From JAZDCJ01 sp036311985 (GTDB lineage Bacteria > Actinomycetota > Actinomycetes > Actinomycetales > Micrococcaceae), in NCBI RefSeq assembly GCF_036311985.1, contig NZ_JAZDCJ010000015.1: DNA of 64,000 bases. One strand, written 5' to 3'. The position numbers and the translations under genes are program-made. Shown here piece by piece: positions 16,401-23,796 of this stretch. The first letter of the stretch is position 1. The number at the start of each line of letters is the position of its first letter. Under the pieces are notes generated by a model, which saw only the letters and a list, made by a program, of their open reading frames with translations, was not told where the DNA came from and did not search any database.

Positions 16401-17876
16401 TTGCCGGTGCGCCACGAGCAGCACCTCAAGCCCTTCGTAGGCCACGAGGCTGCCCGCGTAGCCGACGACGAACTGCCCCGGCACGAGCCCGAGCTTCTTG
16501 GCCAGCTTCCGGTCCGGCGGGACCGGAACAAAGCGGGAGGTGTCGGCCGCGTTGGGGACGATCCGGATCCGGGCGGGATCGACGCCGCGGCGGACCAGCT
16601 CGTCCCTGACCTCCTCGGTGATCGCCAGGACCCGGTCCGCCGACGTCGCGACGAGCGTCTCGAGGCGCACGGCGAGATCGAAGCGATCGCTCTCCAGCCA
16701 CTCCCGCGCATGCCCAGCGGCTTCCGTCACCTCCCACAGGCCCCGGACCTCGTAGATGAAGGGGAGGCCGAGGCGGCGCGCCGCCAGGAGGGCGGGCAGG
16801 GCCGTGACGTGGTTGGAGGCTGCGTGGATGACAGCGGGGCGATTGACCATGGCCTCGCGCACGAAGGCATCCGCCGCGTGGAGGACGTAGGTGTCAAGGG
16901 GGTCACGGGTCCAGCGGGGTCCGGGGTTGAAGACGTGGCGGACGCCGTCGATCTCCTGCTCGAAGCGCGTCCTGCCGGGTGGCTGCTCGCTCGTCTTCAC
17001 GTCCCAGGGATAGCCCGGCCGCGCCGCGACGAAGACGTCGCTTCCCGTCTCGGAGAGCGCCTGGACCAGTCCCGCCGTCCGGGTGGAGTAGCCGTTGCTG
17101 TTGAAGCGTCCGGTGCTGTGCGCGCAATACATCACGCGCCCGCGCACGGGCACGTAACCGGGCCCCGGCTGGCGCGGTCCCGGCTCCGGGGGGGTCGAGG
17201 CGAGGCGTTCCATGCCGAACAGCTGCCCGACGAAGGCCGCATCCCGCTCGCTGAGCGCTTCGCGCTCTTCCGTGTCCGCGCCGTCCCATGCCCTGCGCAG
17301 CTCTTCGGCCGGGACGCCGATCCGGCCGTTCACGAAGAAGTCCTGCTTGGCCTCGAGGACCGCGCGCGTCAGCCCCGCAGCGGGTGCCGGGGACTCCGAC
17401 GAGGCGCCTGTGGCCGCAGGAACGGTCCGCGCGGCGGCTCCGTTGGCCGGATCCAGCGCCGGCCCGGGCGGCTCGACGGCGGGGCGCGGCTTCCTTCCAC
17501 GGGCCGCCTTCGCCCACAACCTGCGCGTCGTGACGACCGGCTGCAGCACCGCCGCCGCCGTCTTCAGATGGGGAACGGACCTCAACTGCTCATAGGCCGT
17601 CTTGTACTTGGCCACCCGCTCCGTTTGGCGCTCCAGCATCAACTCGAGCCGCTCGCGCCGGCGCACGGCCTTGGCGAGCTTCTCCGCGGCCTTCCCCGCC
17701 GCCGCCTGCAGGCTCGCGGCCTCGTTCTCCAAGTGGTGGATCTGCTCGGCGTTATCCCTCGCGAGGCGGCGCAGGCGGACGATCTCGTCCGCCATGGCCG
17801 CCGGGTCCTGGCGGACCCGGTGGATGAGGGCGCGCTCCAGGGGCGCGGCGGTGGAGCTCTGGTCCCTGGAAGTCAT
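13407..17876 (-). CDS. Giant three-domain glycosyltransferase
   Basis: 1489 residues, one of the largest genes here. Residues about 25-105 are heptad-rich (LRRLARDNAEQIHHLENEA) and probably a coiled coil. A GT4-type GT-B domain follows at about 245-640, with IYEVRGLWEVTEAAG, RIVPNAADTSRFVP, VGYAGSLVAYEGL and SPLKPLEAMAAGRCVV. About 640-1010 resembles CgeB/DUF3880-type transferases (VESAWSGNGGSW, SVAYGGSFYGDRYPQRSREL, MFSRRVMELAACGTPVI). About 1140-1480 is a third GT-B domain (VVPNAVDARLFDA, SVSDFESFHLTLADGAASGA). Three transferase activities in one chain would build a repeat unit cytoplasmically. Its ATG overlaps the ABC ATPase stop (ATGA) and its stop overlaps the AsnB-like start. Acceptor and sugars are unknown. 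Confidence 0.85.
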   Translation of the reverse strand: MTSRDQSSTAAPLERALIHRVRQDPAAMADEIVRLRRLARDNAEQIHHLENEAASLQAAAGKAAEKLAKAVRRRERLELMLERQTERVAKYKTAYEQLRSVPHLKTAAAVLQPVVTTRRLWAKAARGRKPRPAVEPPGPALDPANGAAARTVPAATGASSESPAPAAGLTRAVLEAKQDFFVNGRIGVPAEELRRAWDGADTEEREALSERDAAFVGQLFGMERLASTPPEPGPRQPGPGYVPVRGRVMYCAHSTGRFNSNGYSTRTAGLVQALSETGSDVFVAARPGYPWDVKTSEQPPGRTRFEQEIDGVRHVFNPGPRWTRDPLDTYVLHAADAFVREAMVNRPAVIHAASNHVTALPALLAARRLGLPFIYEVRGLWEVTEAAGHAREWLESDRFDLAVRLETLVATSADRVLAITEEVRDELVRRGVDPARIRIVPNAADTSRFVPVPPDRKLAKKLGLVPGQFVVGYAGSLVAYEGLEVLLVAHRQLLEAVPDARLVIVGDGPAGEALKKRATELGINEHVTFTGRVPAEMIPRYLSLFDVAPCPRVSNMVTEMVSPLKPLEAMAAGRCVVASDVAPLRHLLGPDGVRGVLVPAGSSRALADALKHLAGDARHRADLGRAARAWAVEERSWPAIARAVRTEHRVVERDAHVEGGRALREVTVGLIADEFTTTALAPECRIVRIAPPGEWDRQLDEAPFDVLVVESAWSGNGGSWHRKVGYYGEQEFDELKRLVEACRRRGIPTIFWNKEDPVHVERFLPTAAEFDHVFTTDADCIPRYLAHPERRAATVAALPFFAQAELHRPFGSDRPFEPSVAYGGSFYGDRYPQRSRELARILDGVGGHGLTIYDRQVNHPDSPYRFPDRLAGFVRGGLDYAEMVKAYTSHPVHVNVNSVDASPTMFSRRVMELAACGTPVISGAGRGVATFFGEQVPQAGTADEASALAEYWLNDEAARNADGWALHRTVYRAHLASHRLALMLRTAGLVVAVPAVPAYVLELASLDEPAAVDVLRQTHRPLAVHVADRGEVTESARERLMRAGIPVHLGHDEAAPGDVPRAFLDRWAGDPVLAEDLARSYALAGTTAELQDHDLEECGHSLLETRAAVGGRPWFGLPPEVGARVVGVRRALPVVPEREASAVVEPEQPAEARTVLVAGHDLKFAGGIMDRLRASGHTVLIDHWADHDQHDAAASRELLASADVVFCEWSLGNAAWYARNKRPGQRLTVRFHSQELFTGLPGRTQLGRVDHTVFVGELIRSMAARKFGHDPARTSVVPNAVDARLFDAAKDPAARFVLGLVGIVPAQKHLDRALDVLAGLRAVDDRYVLRIKGKTPADYPWMAKRPEEMAYYDEQFRRLEEDPLLAGAVHFDAHGDDMAEWYRTVGTVLSVSDFESFHLTLADGAASGALPVSLAWAGAESIYPGHWLHLSTASMVERILAVCSEPDAWARATTEARDYAREHFHEDDVLARLEEVILGAPAGDGTGTP

Positions 17877-18685
17877 GCGCGGCGCCGACCGCCTTCCTGA
17901 AGGAGGTAACGGGCTGGCTTGTGTTGACGGCGGAAGCGGCGCAGCAGTTGCCGCGCGAGGTTCCGGTCTCCGTCCTTGACGGCCTGGGCGTGTTGGCGGA
18001 ATCTACGGGCGACGGTCGCCGACGGTCCTTCCGCGAGCACTTCGCCCTCGTGAAGCCACAATGACCTCTCGGTGAGCTGGGACAGAAGGCGCGGGCTCTT
18101 GCTCACCACGAGCATCGACCCGCCCTGCCGGAGGTAGCGGCCCAGACGCTCCGCGGCGTCGTCGGAGGTGAGGGCCCTGCCCTGGGCCGCGGGTTCGTCC
18201 AGCAGCAGCAGGGGCGCGCCGGTGGCCAGCGCGAGGCAGAGCCGGACGCGTTCGATGACGAGTTCCTCGCAATCGGCGACGAGGCGGGGCAGGTCCTCGG
18301 CGGCTTCGGCCTCCTCCCCCACCAGCCGGACGGTCGACTTCAGGGCGGCTCCGTTGATCCCGTAGCCCATGGCGACGCGCTCCATGTTGAACTGGAGCGA
18401 CTCGTCGAGGGTAAACGCCGTGGCCCGGGTGACCGTCGCCACGGACTCCTCGACGTAAACCGTCCCCCGGTCCGGGGCGGTGGAGCCGCAGACCAGGTCG
18501 ACGACGTCGTCCGCCCCGTCCTTGCGGGTGCCGAGGACTCCCACGGCCTCTCCGGGCGCCACGAGGAACGTCAGGTCCCGGAGCGCGGGTCCGGCGGCAA
18601 CGCGGCCCTTGGCCGGACGCTCGTACCGGACCTCATGGAGGAAGGCCCGGGGCCGCACTACCGAGGTGCTAGTCGATTCCGTCAT
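17873..18685 (-). CDS. Glycan-export ABC transporter ATPase with degenerate motifs
   Basis: 270 residues, TagH/Wzt-like by position and overall pattern (ALRDLTFLVAPGEAVGVLG; LLLLDEPAAQG). The active-site motifs are abnormal. Walker A reads GVLGTRKD (residues 49-56): Lys-55 is kept, but the preceding Gly is Arg and the following Ser/Thr is Asp. No LSGGQ-like signature is visible before LALATGAP. The H-loop position reads VSKS with Lys-196 instead of His. Walker B (LLLLDEP, 159-165) is intact. Either it hydrolyses ATP poorly, or it pairs with another ATPase. Start ATG 18685 overlaps the permease stop by 17 nt. Confidence 0.82.
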   Translation of the reverse strand: MTESTSTSVVRPRAFLHEVRYERPAKGRVAAGPALRDLTFLVAPGEAVGVLGTRKDGADDVVDLVCGSTAPDRGTVYVEESVATVTRATAFTLDESLQFNMERVAMGYGINGAALKSTVRLVGEEAEAAEDLPRLVADCEELVIERVRLCLALATGAPLLLLDEPAAQGRALTSDDAAERLGRYLRQGGSMLVVSKSPRLLSQLTERSLWLHEGEVLAEGPSATVARRFRQHAQAVKDGDRNLARQLLRRFRRQHKPARYLLQEGGRRRA

Positions 18686-19592
18686 CGCCGCCTTCCGTTG
18701 CCCGTTCACCGTAGCGGCCTCCGCGCCGCCAGACCAAAAGCGTGCCCAGCGCCAGGGAGAGCGCGGCCCAGAAGAGGATGATGAGCCAGCCCTCGGGGTC
18801 CGGGAGCGTGTTGTAGATGAGCACGGAGCGGGCATGCTCGAGGATCCAGTACATCGGGTTCCAGTGGATGGCCGTCGCGACGGCGGGCCCCAGATCGGCG
18901 AAGCGCTCGGCCGCGAACATCACACCGGAGCCGAACATCCACGCGCGCACCGCGATGCTGAGCAGGTTCTGCAGGTCTGGCACGAGGCCGACGAAGTGCG
19001 CGGCCAGGAGCGAAAGGCCCAGGTTCAGGGCCATCTGCGCGGCGATGATGGGCACCACGAGCAGCGCGAGCGGCGAGAAGACCTCCTGGGGAGGGAGGAT
19101 GATGATGATCAACAGCAGCACGAGGTAGCTGGGGAAGCCGCTGAGCCAGGTCCGGAGATTGACGACGACGGGCGCCGTGGCCGGCGGCAGGCGCGTTCCC
19201 GCCGTTCCCCCTCGTTGTTTCAGGAGAGACGTCGAGGACCCCGTGATGCACTTGGTCGTCAACTGGAAGAAGAACACGCCAATGAGCAGGAAGCCGATGA
19301 AGTTCTCGATCCCCCGGCTCGTCTGCAGGATGATGCCGAAGACCACGTAGTACATGGCCCCATTGAGGATCGGATTGAGGATCAGCCAGAGGCTGCCCAG
19401 GCGTTGGCCGCGCGTAGATCCCTGCACATGGGCGCGGGCCTCGTGGAACATGTAGCCGCGGGCGTCCCAGATCTTGACCAGCTCATCGGCCAGTCCGTCG
19501 CGCGAGCCCTGGACCTTGAGCCCGGTGACGTCGACGAAGACCAACTCGCTGGCTTCCGCTTCCGGCCCGCTCTCTCCGTTGGATGCCGTCAC
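18669..19592 (-). CDS. ABC-2 type glycan export permease
   Basis: 307 residues, TagG/Wzm-like. A soluble N-terminus of about 75 residues precedes about six membrane segments (for example LGSLWLILNPILNGAMYYVVF, IENFIGFLLIGVFFFQL, SGFPSYLVLLLIIIIL, LALLVVPIIAAQMALNLGL and LIILFWAALSLALGTLLVW). GSLWLILNPI is typical of polysaccharide and teichoic acid exporters of the ABC-2 family. GTG start at 19592, overlapping the GT4 stop as GTGA. With the ATPase that follows it would move a lipid-linked glycan across the membrane. Confidence 0.9.
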   Translation of the reverse strand: MTASNGESGPEAEASELVFVDVTGLKVQGSRDGLADELVKIWDARGYMFHEARAHVQGSTRGQRLGSLWLILNPILNGAMYYVVFGIILQTSRGIENFIGFLLIGVFFFQLTTKCITGSSTSLLKQRGGTAGTRLPPATAPVVVNLRTWLSGFPSYLVLLLIIIILPPQEVFSPLALLVVPIIAAQMALNLGLSLLAAHFVGLVPDLQNLLSIAVRAWMFGSGVMFAAERFADLGPAVATAIHWNPMYWILEHARSVLIYNTLPDPEGWLIILFWAALSLALGTLLVWRRGGRYGERATEGGDDGID

Positions 19593-21331
19593 TGATCCAC
19601 CACCTCGGCGCGCAATTGTCCATAGCGGGCGATGCTCAGTTCCGCGACGCGCTGCCACGTCCGGGTCTCGAGCACCACGGACCGGCCCGCCCGTCCCATC
19701 GCGGCCCGCTGGCTCCCATCGTCGAGCAGAGTCTCGATCGCACGCGCCAACGCCGCCGGGTCGCTGGCAGGAACGCATAGCCCCGTCACGCCGGGGACGA
19801 CCATTTCCCGCAGCGCAGGGAGGTCGGAGGCCACGACGGGCCGGCACGTGGCCATCGCCTCTACGGGCTTCAGGGGGGTGACGGATCGCGTGACGGCGAA
19901 GTCCTTGCGGGGCACCACGAAAACGTCCATGGCCCGGTGGTAGCGGACGGCACGCTCTGCGCTGACCCGGCCGGGGAAGACCTCGTGCGGATCGAGGCCG
20001 AGCGCGGCGGCCTGCAGCCGCAGTTCCGAGAGGGCCGGCCCGTCGCCGACGACCTTGAGCCGGACGTCATCGCGTTCCCTGCGGAGGATCGCGTAGGCCT
20101 CGACGAGGTCGTCGATGCCCTCGTAGCCGATGAGGCTCGAGACGGTCCCGACGAGCAGCGGCTCGGGGTCCAGGCCCATCTCCGAGCGGGCGACGCGCGG
20201 CGGTGGCGGCATGTCCAAGTAGGCATCGCCGACGGCGTTCGGTGATAGCAGGACGCGGGCCGGGTCGACGCCGAACCCGATGATGCGTTGACGCATGGCG
20301 TGGCCCAGGGTGAAGACGAGGTCGGCGGACAGCATCACGTCGGTTTCGCGCCGGGTGAAGTCGAGGTAGCGCTCGGAGGTGGCGGCCTCGGGGCTCCGCT
20401 TCGAGACCCAGGTGTCGGCGAGCTGACCGCGGACCTCGTAGATCCAGGGCAGCCCCGTGGCTTCGGCCACGGCGCGCACGACGAGTCCGTTGACGAAGTG
20501 CGTGGTGGTGTGGAGCACGGACGGCCTGACGTCCAGGACGAGAGCCAGCAGCTGCTCGGCCTCCTCCTGCAGCCGGTCGCGGAGGTTGGGGATGCCGTTT
20601 CGGGAGAGCAGGCGGTGGTAGCGGACGCCGTCGATGTCGTGTTTCCGGCTGGGGCCGAGGATGCCGAGCGTCTCGGGGTAGCCGAGTCGCGTCGCCGCGT
20701 GCACGTCCCAGCCCAGCTCGTGCTGGGCGCTCAACAGGGAATGCGAGCGCTTCGTGTAGCCCGTCTGGGTGTAGGGCAGGGAATTGTTGAGCAGGTGCAG
20801 CACCACCCGTTCGCGGGGCTCGTAGTCCGGGACCGCTTCGACGACGGGGGTCCACCGGCCGTAGACGTCCTGCTCGGCGAGGTAGCGTTCGCGGAGCCGC
20901 CGCGTGCGCGCGTCGTCCTCGCGGAGGCAGTTGATGGCCTCGCTGACCCGCCCGTTGTACCAGTGGATCTTGGCCCAGGTGGTGCCCCCGCCGTCCGCTG
21001 CTGGATCCATGCGGGTGGCGAAGGTCTGGCCGAGTGCCGGCAGCTCCCCCGCGAGGGACACATCGGCCAGGTACTTGGCCCGCGCGCCCCGGGGGGCCTT
21101 CTCCAGGGCCACGGTGAGTCGATGGCGCAGGATCCGGGCGTCGCCGACGAGCAGGGCCGTCATCACGCCGAGGCGCGAGGCCGGGGCGACGGCCAGGATC
21201 GAGTCCATTCGCCGCAGCCACCGCTGCAGTCCCGGCGTCGACTTGCGGCCCCACAGCCGCAGCCAGAAGGCCACGGGATCCTCGCGCAAGTGGCGTCGCA
21301 CAGTATGCCGCAGTGCCAGGAGCCGCCTCAC
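19589..21331 (-). CDS. GT4-family glycosyltransferase
   Basis: 580 residues. The first 190 residues are Arg-rich and helical with no recognised domain. The GT-B fold starts about residue 195 with VVLHLLNNSLPYTQTGYTKR, then WIYEVRGQLADTW, RVLLSPNAVGDAYLD, VGTVSSLIGYEGIDDLVEAY, LKVVGDGPALSELRLQA and SVTPLKPVEAMATCRPVVAS with the donor-binding Glu. It resembles the first domain of the giant transferase next to it (same IYEVRG motif), suggesting duplication. GTG start 21331 overlaps the previous stop (GTGA), and its own stop overlaps the permease start. Cytoplasmic; sugar specificity unknown. Confidence 0.88.
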   Translation of the reverse strand: MRRLLALRHTVRRHLREDPVAFWLRLWGRKSTPGLQRWLRRMDSILAVAPASRLGVMTALLVGDARILRHRLTVALEKAPRGARAKYLADVSLAGELPALGQTFATRMDPAADGGGTTWAKIHWYNGRVSEAINCLREDDARTRRLRERYLAEQDVYGRWTPVVEAVPDYEPRERVVLHLLNNSLPYTQTGYTKRSHSLLSAQHELGWDVHAATRLGYPETLGILGPSRKHDIDGVRYHRLLSRNGIPNLRDRLQEEAEQLLALVLDVRPSVLHTTTHFVNGLVVRAVAEATGLPWIYEVRGQLADTWVSKRSPEAATSERYLDFTRRETDVMLSADLVFTLGHAMRQRIIGFGVDPARVLLSPNAVGDAYLDMPPPPRVARSEMGLDPEPLLVGTVSSLIGYEGIDDLVEAYAILRRERDDVRLKVVGDGPALSELRLQAAALGLDPHEVFPGRVSAERAVRYHRAMDVFVVPRKDFAVTRSVTPLKPVEAMATCRPVVASDLPALREMVVPGVTGLCVPASDPAALARAIETLLDDGSQRAAMGRAGRSVVLETRTWQRVAELSIARYGQLRAEVVDQ

Positions 21332-22140
21332 TTGCCCGCCCCTCGCCGGGGGGCCCGGAAGACCTTGAGGTAGTACCAGACGCCCAACGTCAGGACGCCG
21401 GCACCCAGGAGGACGTGGACCAGCATCTGGCCGCCCCAACCGGTGGCCGATGAGGCCTGCTCCGTGTCCGCGGTGGCGGGCTCGGGCGAAGGCGTGCTGG
21501 AGGGCGCCGGGCTGGAGGGGACGCCGGCCGAAGCCGAGGATGCCGCCGCGGGTGCGGTGGACGCCTCACTGCTCGTGGGTGATTCGGCACTCGTGCTCTC
21601 GGGGGCGGCGGACTCCGGCGCGCCCGGTGTCGGCGTCGAGGCATAGAGGACTTGACGTGAGGCGAAGTCGTACTGGAAGCCGCTCGGGGCCAGCGATCCC
21701 CGAACCACCATGATTCCGCTCGCGGGATTGATGAGCAGTCCCGTCCGCGGGTGCACCAGGAAGCCGGAAGAGGCGTCGACTGCGAAGCCCGTGCGGGGGT
21801 CGACGGCGGCCGCGGGCGCGGTCGGTCGCTGGGCCGTCGGCGTGGGGGCCGGAACGGAGGGGCGACGGCTCGACGACGGCCGGGGGGCCGTGGTCGGCGC
21901 GGCGGGGGCCGTGGTGGAGGGCGTCGGATCCTGCGTCGGGCCCGTCGTCGGGTCCCCGGTGCCCGGGTCCGGGTCCACTGGCTCGGTGGCCGGCGGAGGG
22001 GTCTCCGTGGCCTGGACCACGGGAAGCGGCTCGGCGGCCGCCGGCGGAGCGCCCACGGCGGCGCCAAGCAGGACGGCGGCCAGGACCGCCCCGGCGGCCG
22101 CCGGGGCTCCCGGACGCCGCTCGCGCCAACGCCGACCCAT
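21328..22140 (-). CDS. Pro/Thr/Ser-rich membrane-anchored surface protein with octapeptide repeats
   Basis: 270 residues. A signal peptide (basic start MGRRWRERR, hydrophobic to about residue 30, PPAAAEP cleavage region) is followed by a Pro/Thr/Ser linker (residues 45-112). Four exact 8-residue units occupy 113-144: VDPRTGFA, VDASSGFL, VHPRTGLL, INPASGIM. A second Ser/Pro/Ala-rich stretch leads to a C-terminal membrane segment (about 235-258) and the basic tail FRAPRRGAGK. There is no LPxTG. The linkers look like O-glycosylation or wall-spanning regions. It lies 2 nt after the LCP gene and overlaps the GT4 start, so it is an integral part of the glycan operon; role unknown. Confidence 0.7.
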   Translation of the reverse strand: MGRRWRERRPGAPAAAGAVLAAVLLGAAVGAPPAAAEPLPVVQATETPPPATEPVDPDPGTGDPTTGPTQDPTPSTTAPAAPTTAPRPSSSRRPSVPAPTPTAQRPTAPAAAVDPRTGFAVDASSGFLVHPRTGLLINPASGIMVVRGSLAPSGFQYDFASRQVLYASTPTPGAPESAAPESTSAESPTSSEASTAPAAASSASAGVPSSPAPSSTPSPEPATADTEQASSATGWGGQMLVHVLLGAGVLTLGVWYYLKVFRAPRRGAGK

Positions 22141-22142
22141 CC

Positions 22143-23201
22143 CTAGTTCCCGATTCCGTTCTCGACGACGTACGCCGTCAAGGCGTCGTCCCGGAGCGCT
22201 TCGCCGATCGCACCCACGGCCTCGGGATCGTTGACGACGATCGACTGACCATCGGCGGAGCGGCCGACGCCCCGGTTGGGCAGGGTGAAGGCGTGGACGT
22301 CGCCGGAGCGGACGTCGCGCAGGCCGACGGCAAGCTGGCCGATCTCGGCCCCTCCCAGGCCCTCGTCGACGGAGACATAGGGGGAGAATTCGTCGACGAT
22401 CGTGGAGATCCTGCCCGGGTTCAGCAGGGTATCGGGGGTCAGGAACGAGGACATGAGCGACTTGAGGAAGAGCTGCTGGTTGGCGACGCGCGAGTAGTCG
22501 CCGTCGCTGAACTGCTTGCGCTCCCGGACGAACTTGAGCGCCGATTCCCCATCGAGCAACACCGGCCCGGCCGGGAAGTGCTCCCCCTGGGAACCGGTCG
22601 AGGTGAAGGCGCGGGGGTTGTTCACCGTGACCCCGCCGAGGGCGTCGGTCAGGGACTGGAAACCCTCGAAGTCGATGATCGCCACGTGGTCGATCGGCAC
22701 CTCGAACATGCCCTCGAGCGTCTCGACGAGCAACGGGATGCCCCCGAAGGCCAAGGCTGCGTTGATCTTGTGCGAGCCCTGGCCGGGAATCTCGACCCAC
22801 GTGTCCCGCATGACCGACATGACGTTGATCGAGCTGCGGTCCCCGGGGATGTTCACGAGCATCATCGTGTCGGAGCGGCCGCCATTGGGCACGGACGGCA
22901 GGTCCTCCGTCTCGCCGCTGCCACCACGGACGTCGGAGCCGATGAGAAGGAAATTGAGGGCGTCCTTATTGGCGTCGGACGTCTCGGGGCGGGCCGCGTC
23001 GCTCGGGAAGACGGACTCGATGCGCTGGGCCTTGGATTCGAAGGAGTTCATGAGGCTGAAGAGGTAGCCGAAGGCGATGGCCCCGGCGACGGCTACGAGG
23101 ACGAGCAGGGAGACGATCACCACGACCACGGGGCGGCGCTTCCGCGGCTTCCGCGCGGCGGGCTCGTGGTCTTGGCCCATCAGTTCGTTCACGCCGGTCA
23201 T
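22143..23201 (-). CDS. LytR-CpsA-Psr (LCP) family glycopolymer ligase
   Basis: 352 residues from ATG 23201, preceded by GAGGGAG. A short cytoplasmic N-terminus (RKPRKRR) and one membrane segment (about 24-48) place the catalytic domain outside. LCP hallmarks are NFLLIGSDVRGG, GGRSDTMMLVNIP, SVMRDTWVEIPG and SHKINAALAFGG, with the conserved Asp and Arg residues that bind polyprenyl-pyrophosphate. LCP enzymes transfer lipid-linked glycopolymers (teichoic acid, arabinogalactan, capsule) to peptidoglycan. As first gene of the seven-gene operon it would attach the polymer made and exported by the rest. Two further candidate starts (Met-8, and an upstream GTG at 23225) exist. Confidence 0.93.
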   Translation of the reverse strand: MTGVNELMGQDHEPAARKPRKRRPVVVVIVSLLVLVAVAGAIAFGYLFSLMNSFESKAQRIESVFPSDAARPETSDANKDALNFLLIGSDVRGGSGETEDLPSVPNGGRSDTMMLVNIPGDRSSINVMSVMRDTWVEIPGQGSHKINAALAFGGIPLLVETLEGMFEVPIDHVAIIDFEGFQSLTDALGGVTVNNPRAFTSTGSQGEHFPAGPVLLDGESALKFVRERKQFSDGDYSRVANQQLFLKSLMSSFLTPDTLLNPGRISTIVDEFSPYVSVDEGLGGAEIGQLAVGLRDVRSGDVHAFTLPNRGVGRSADGQSIVVNDPEAVGAIGEALRDDALTAYVVENGIGN

Positions 23202-23301
23202 GCGACTCCCTCGGTCTCTGGACACGGAGGAGCAACGCTATTGCCCCCCATGGCACGGAGCGCGCGTTCCCATGACGCTCCGCAGCTACCGATAGTATCC
23301 C

Positions 23302-23787
23302 ATGGTGACCAATTTTCCCCTCCGGAGGCCCGCGGCGGCCGCGGCCCTGTGCGCCGCGGCGGCGCTCCTGACCGCCTGTTCGGTTCCGCTGGACGTCGAG
23401 TCGGCGGAAAATGCCAACGATCCCCGCTGCGCGGACATGATGGTCGTCCTCCCGGACGAGCTCGCCGGCCACTCCCAGCGCCCCACCAACAGCCAGGCCA
23501 CCTCGGCCTGGGGCGATCCGTCGCACGTCGTCCTGCGCTGCGGCGTGCCGATCCCCGGCCCCACGACGGATCCGTGCGTGAGCGTCAACGGCGTCGACTG
23601 GGTGGCCCGTGAGGGAGACCCCGCGTGGACACTGACCACTTACGGCCGCGAGCCCGCCACGGAGGTCCTTTTCGACCCGACGGCCGTGGCCTCGAGCACG
23701 GTGCTCGCCGAGCTCGCCGCGGCGGCGGGCCGCATTCCCGCCGACCGCGAGTGCACCTCGGTGGATCAGGACCTCGAGCTGCCCTGA
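23302..23787 (+). CDS. DUF3515 lipoprotein
   Basis: 161 residues. A lipoprotein-type signal peptide ends LLTACSV, with the lipidated Cys at about residue 26. The remaining sequence has the DUF3515 pattern: CADMMVVLPDEL, SAWGDPSHVVLRCGVPIPGPT, CVSVNGVDWVARE and TLTTYGREPATEVLF. Function is unknown; the family is largely actinobacterial and habitually sits next to ddl, as here (convergent, 9 nt apart). TAGTAT at 23293-23298 is too close for an ordinary leader and suggests a leaderless mRNA; the GTG at 23305, the next codon, could then be the true start. Confidence 0.9.
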   Translation: MVTNFPLRRPAAAAALCAAAALLTACSVPLDVESAENANDPRCADMMVVLPDELAGHSQRPTNSQATSAWGDPSHVVLRCGVPIPGPTTDPCVSVNGVDWVAREGDPAWTLTTYGREPATEVLFDPTAVASSTVLAELAAAAGRIPADRECTSVDQDLELP

Positions 23788-23796
23788 CGAACGTGC

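Noticed and set aside
13344..17900. A 1518-codon open frame on the plus strand, and other long plus-strand frames opposite minus-strand genes (for example 7351-10011)
   Set aside because: They mirror recognised minus-strand genes, have no family motifs and arise because high-GC codon bias removes stop codons from the antisense frame.
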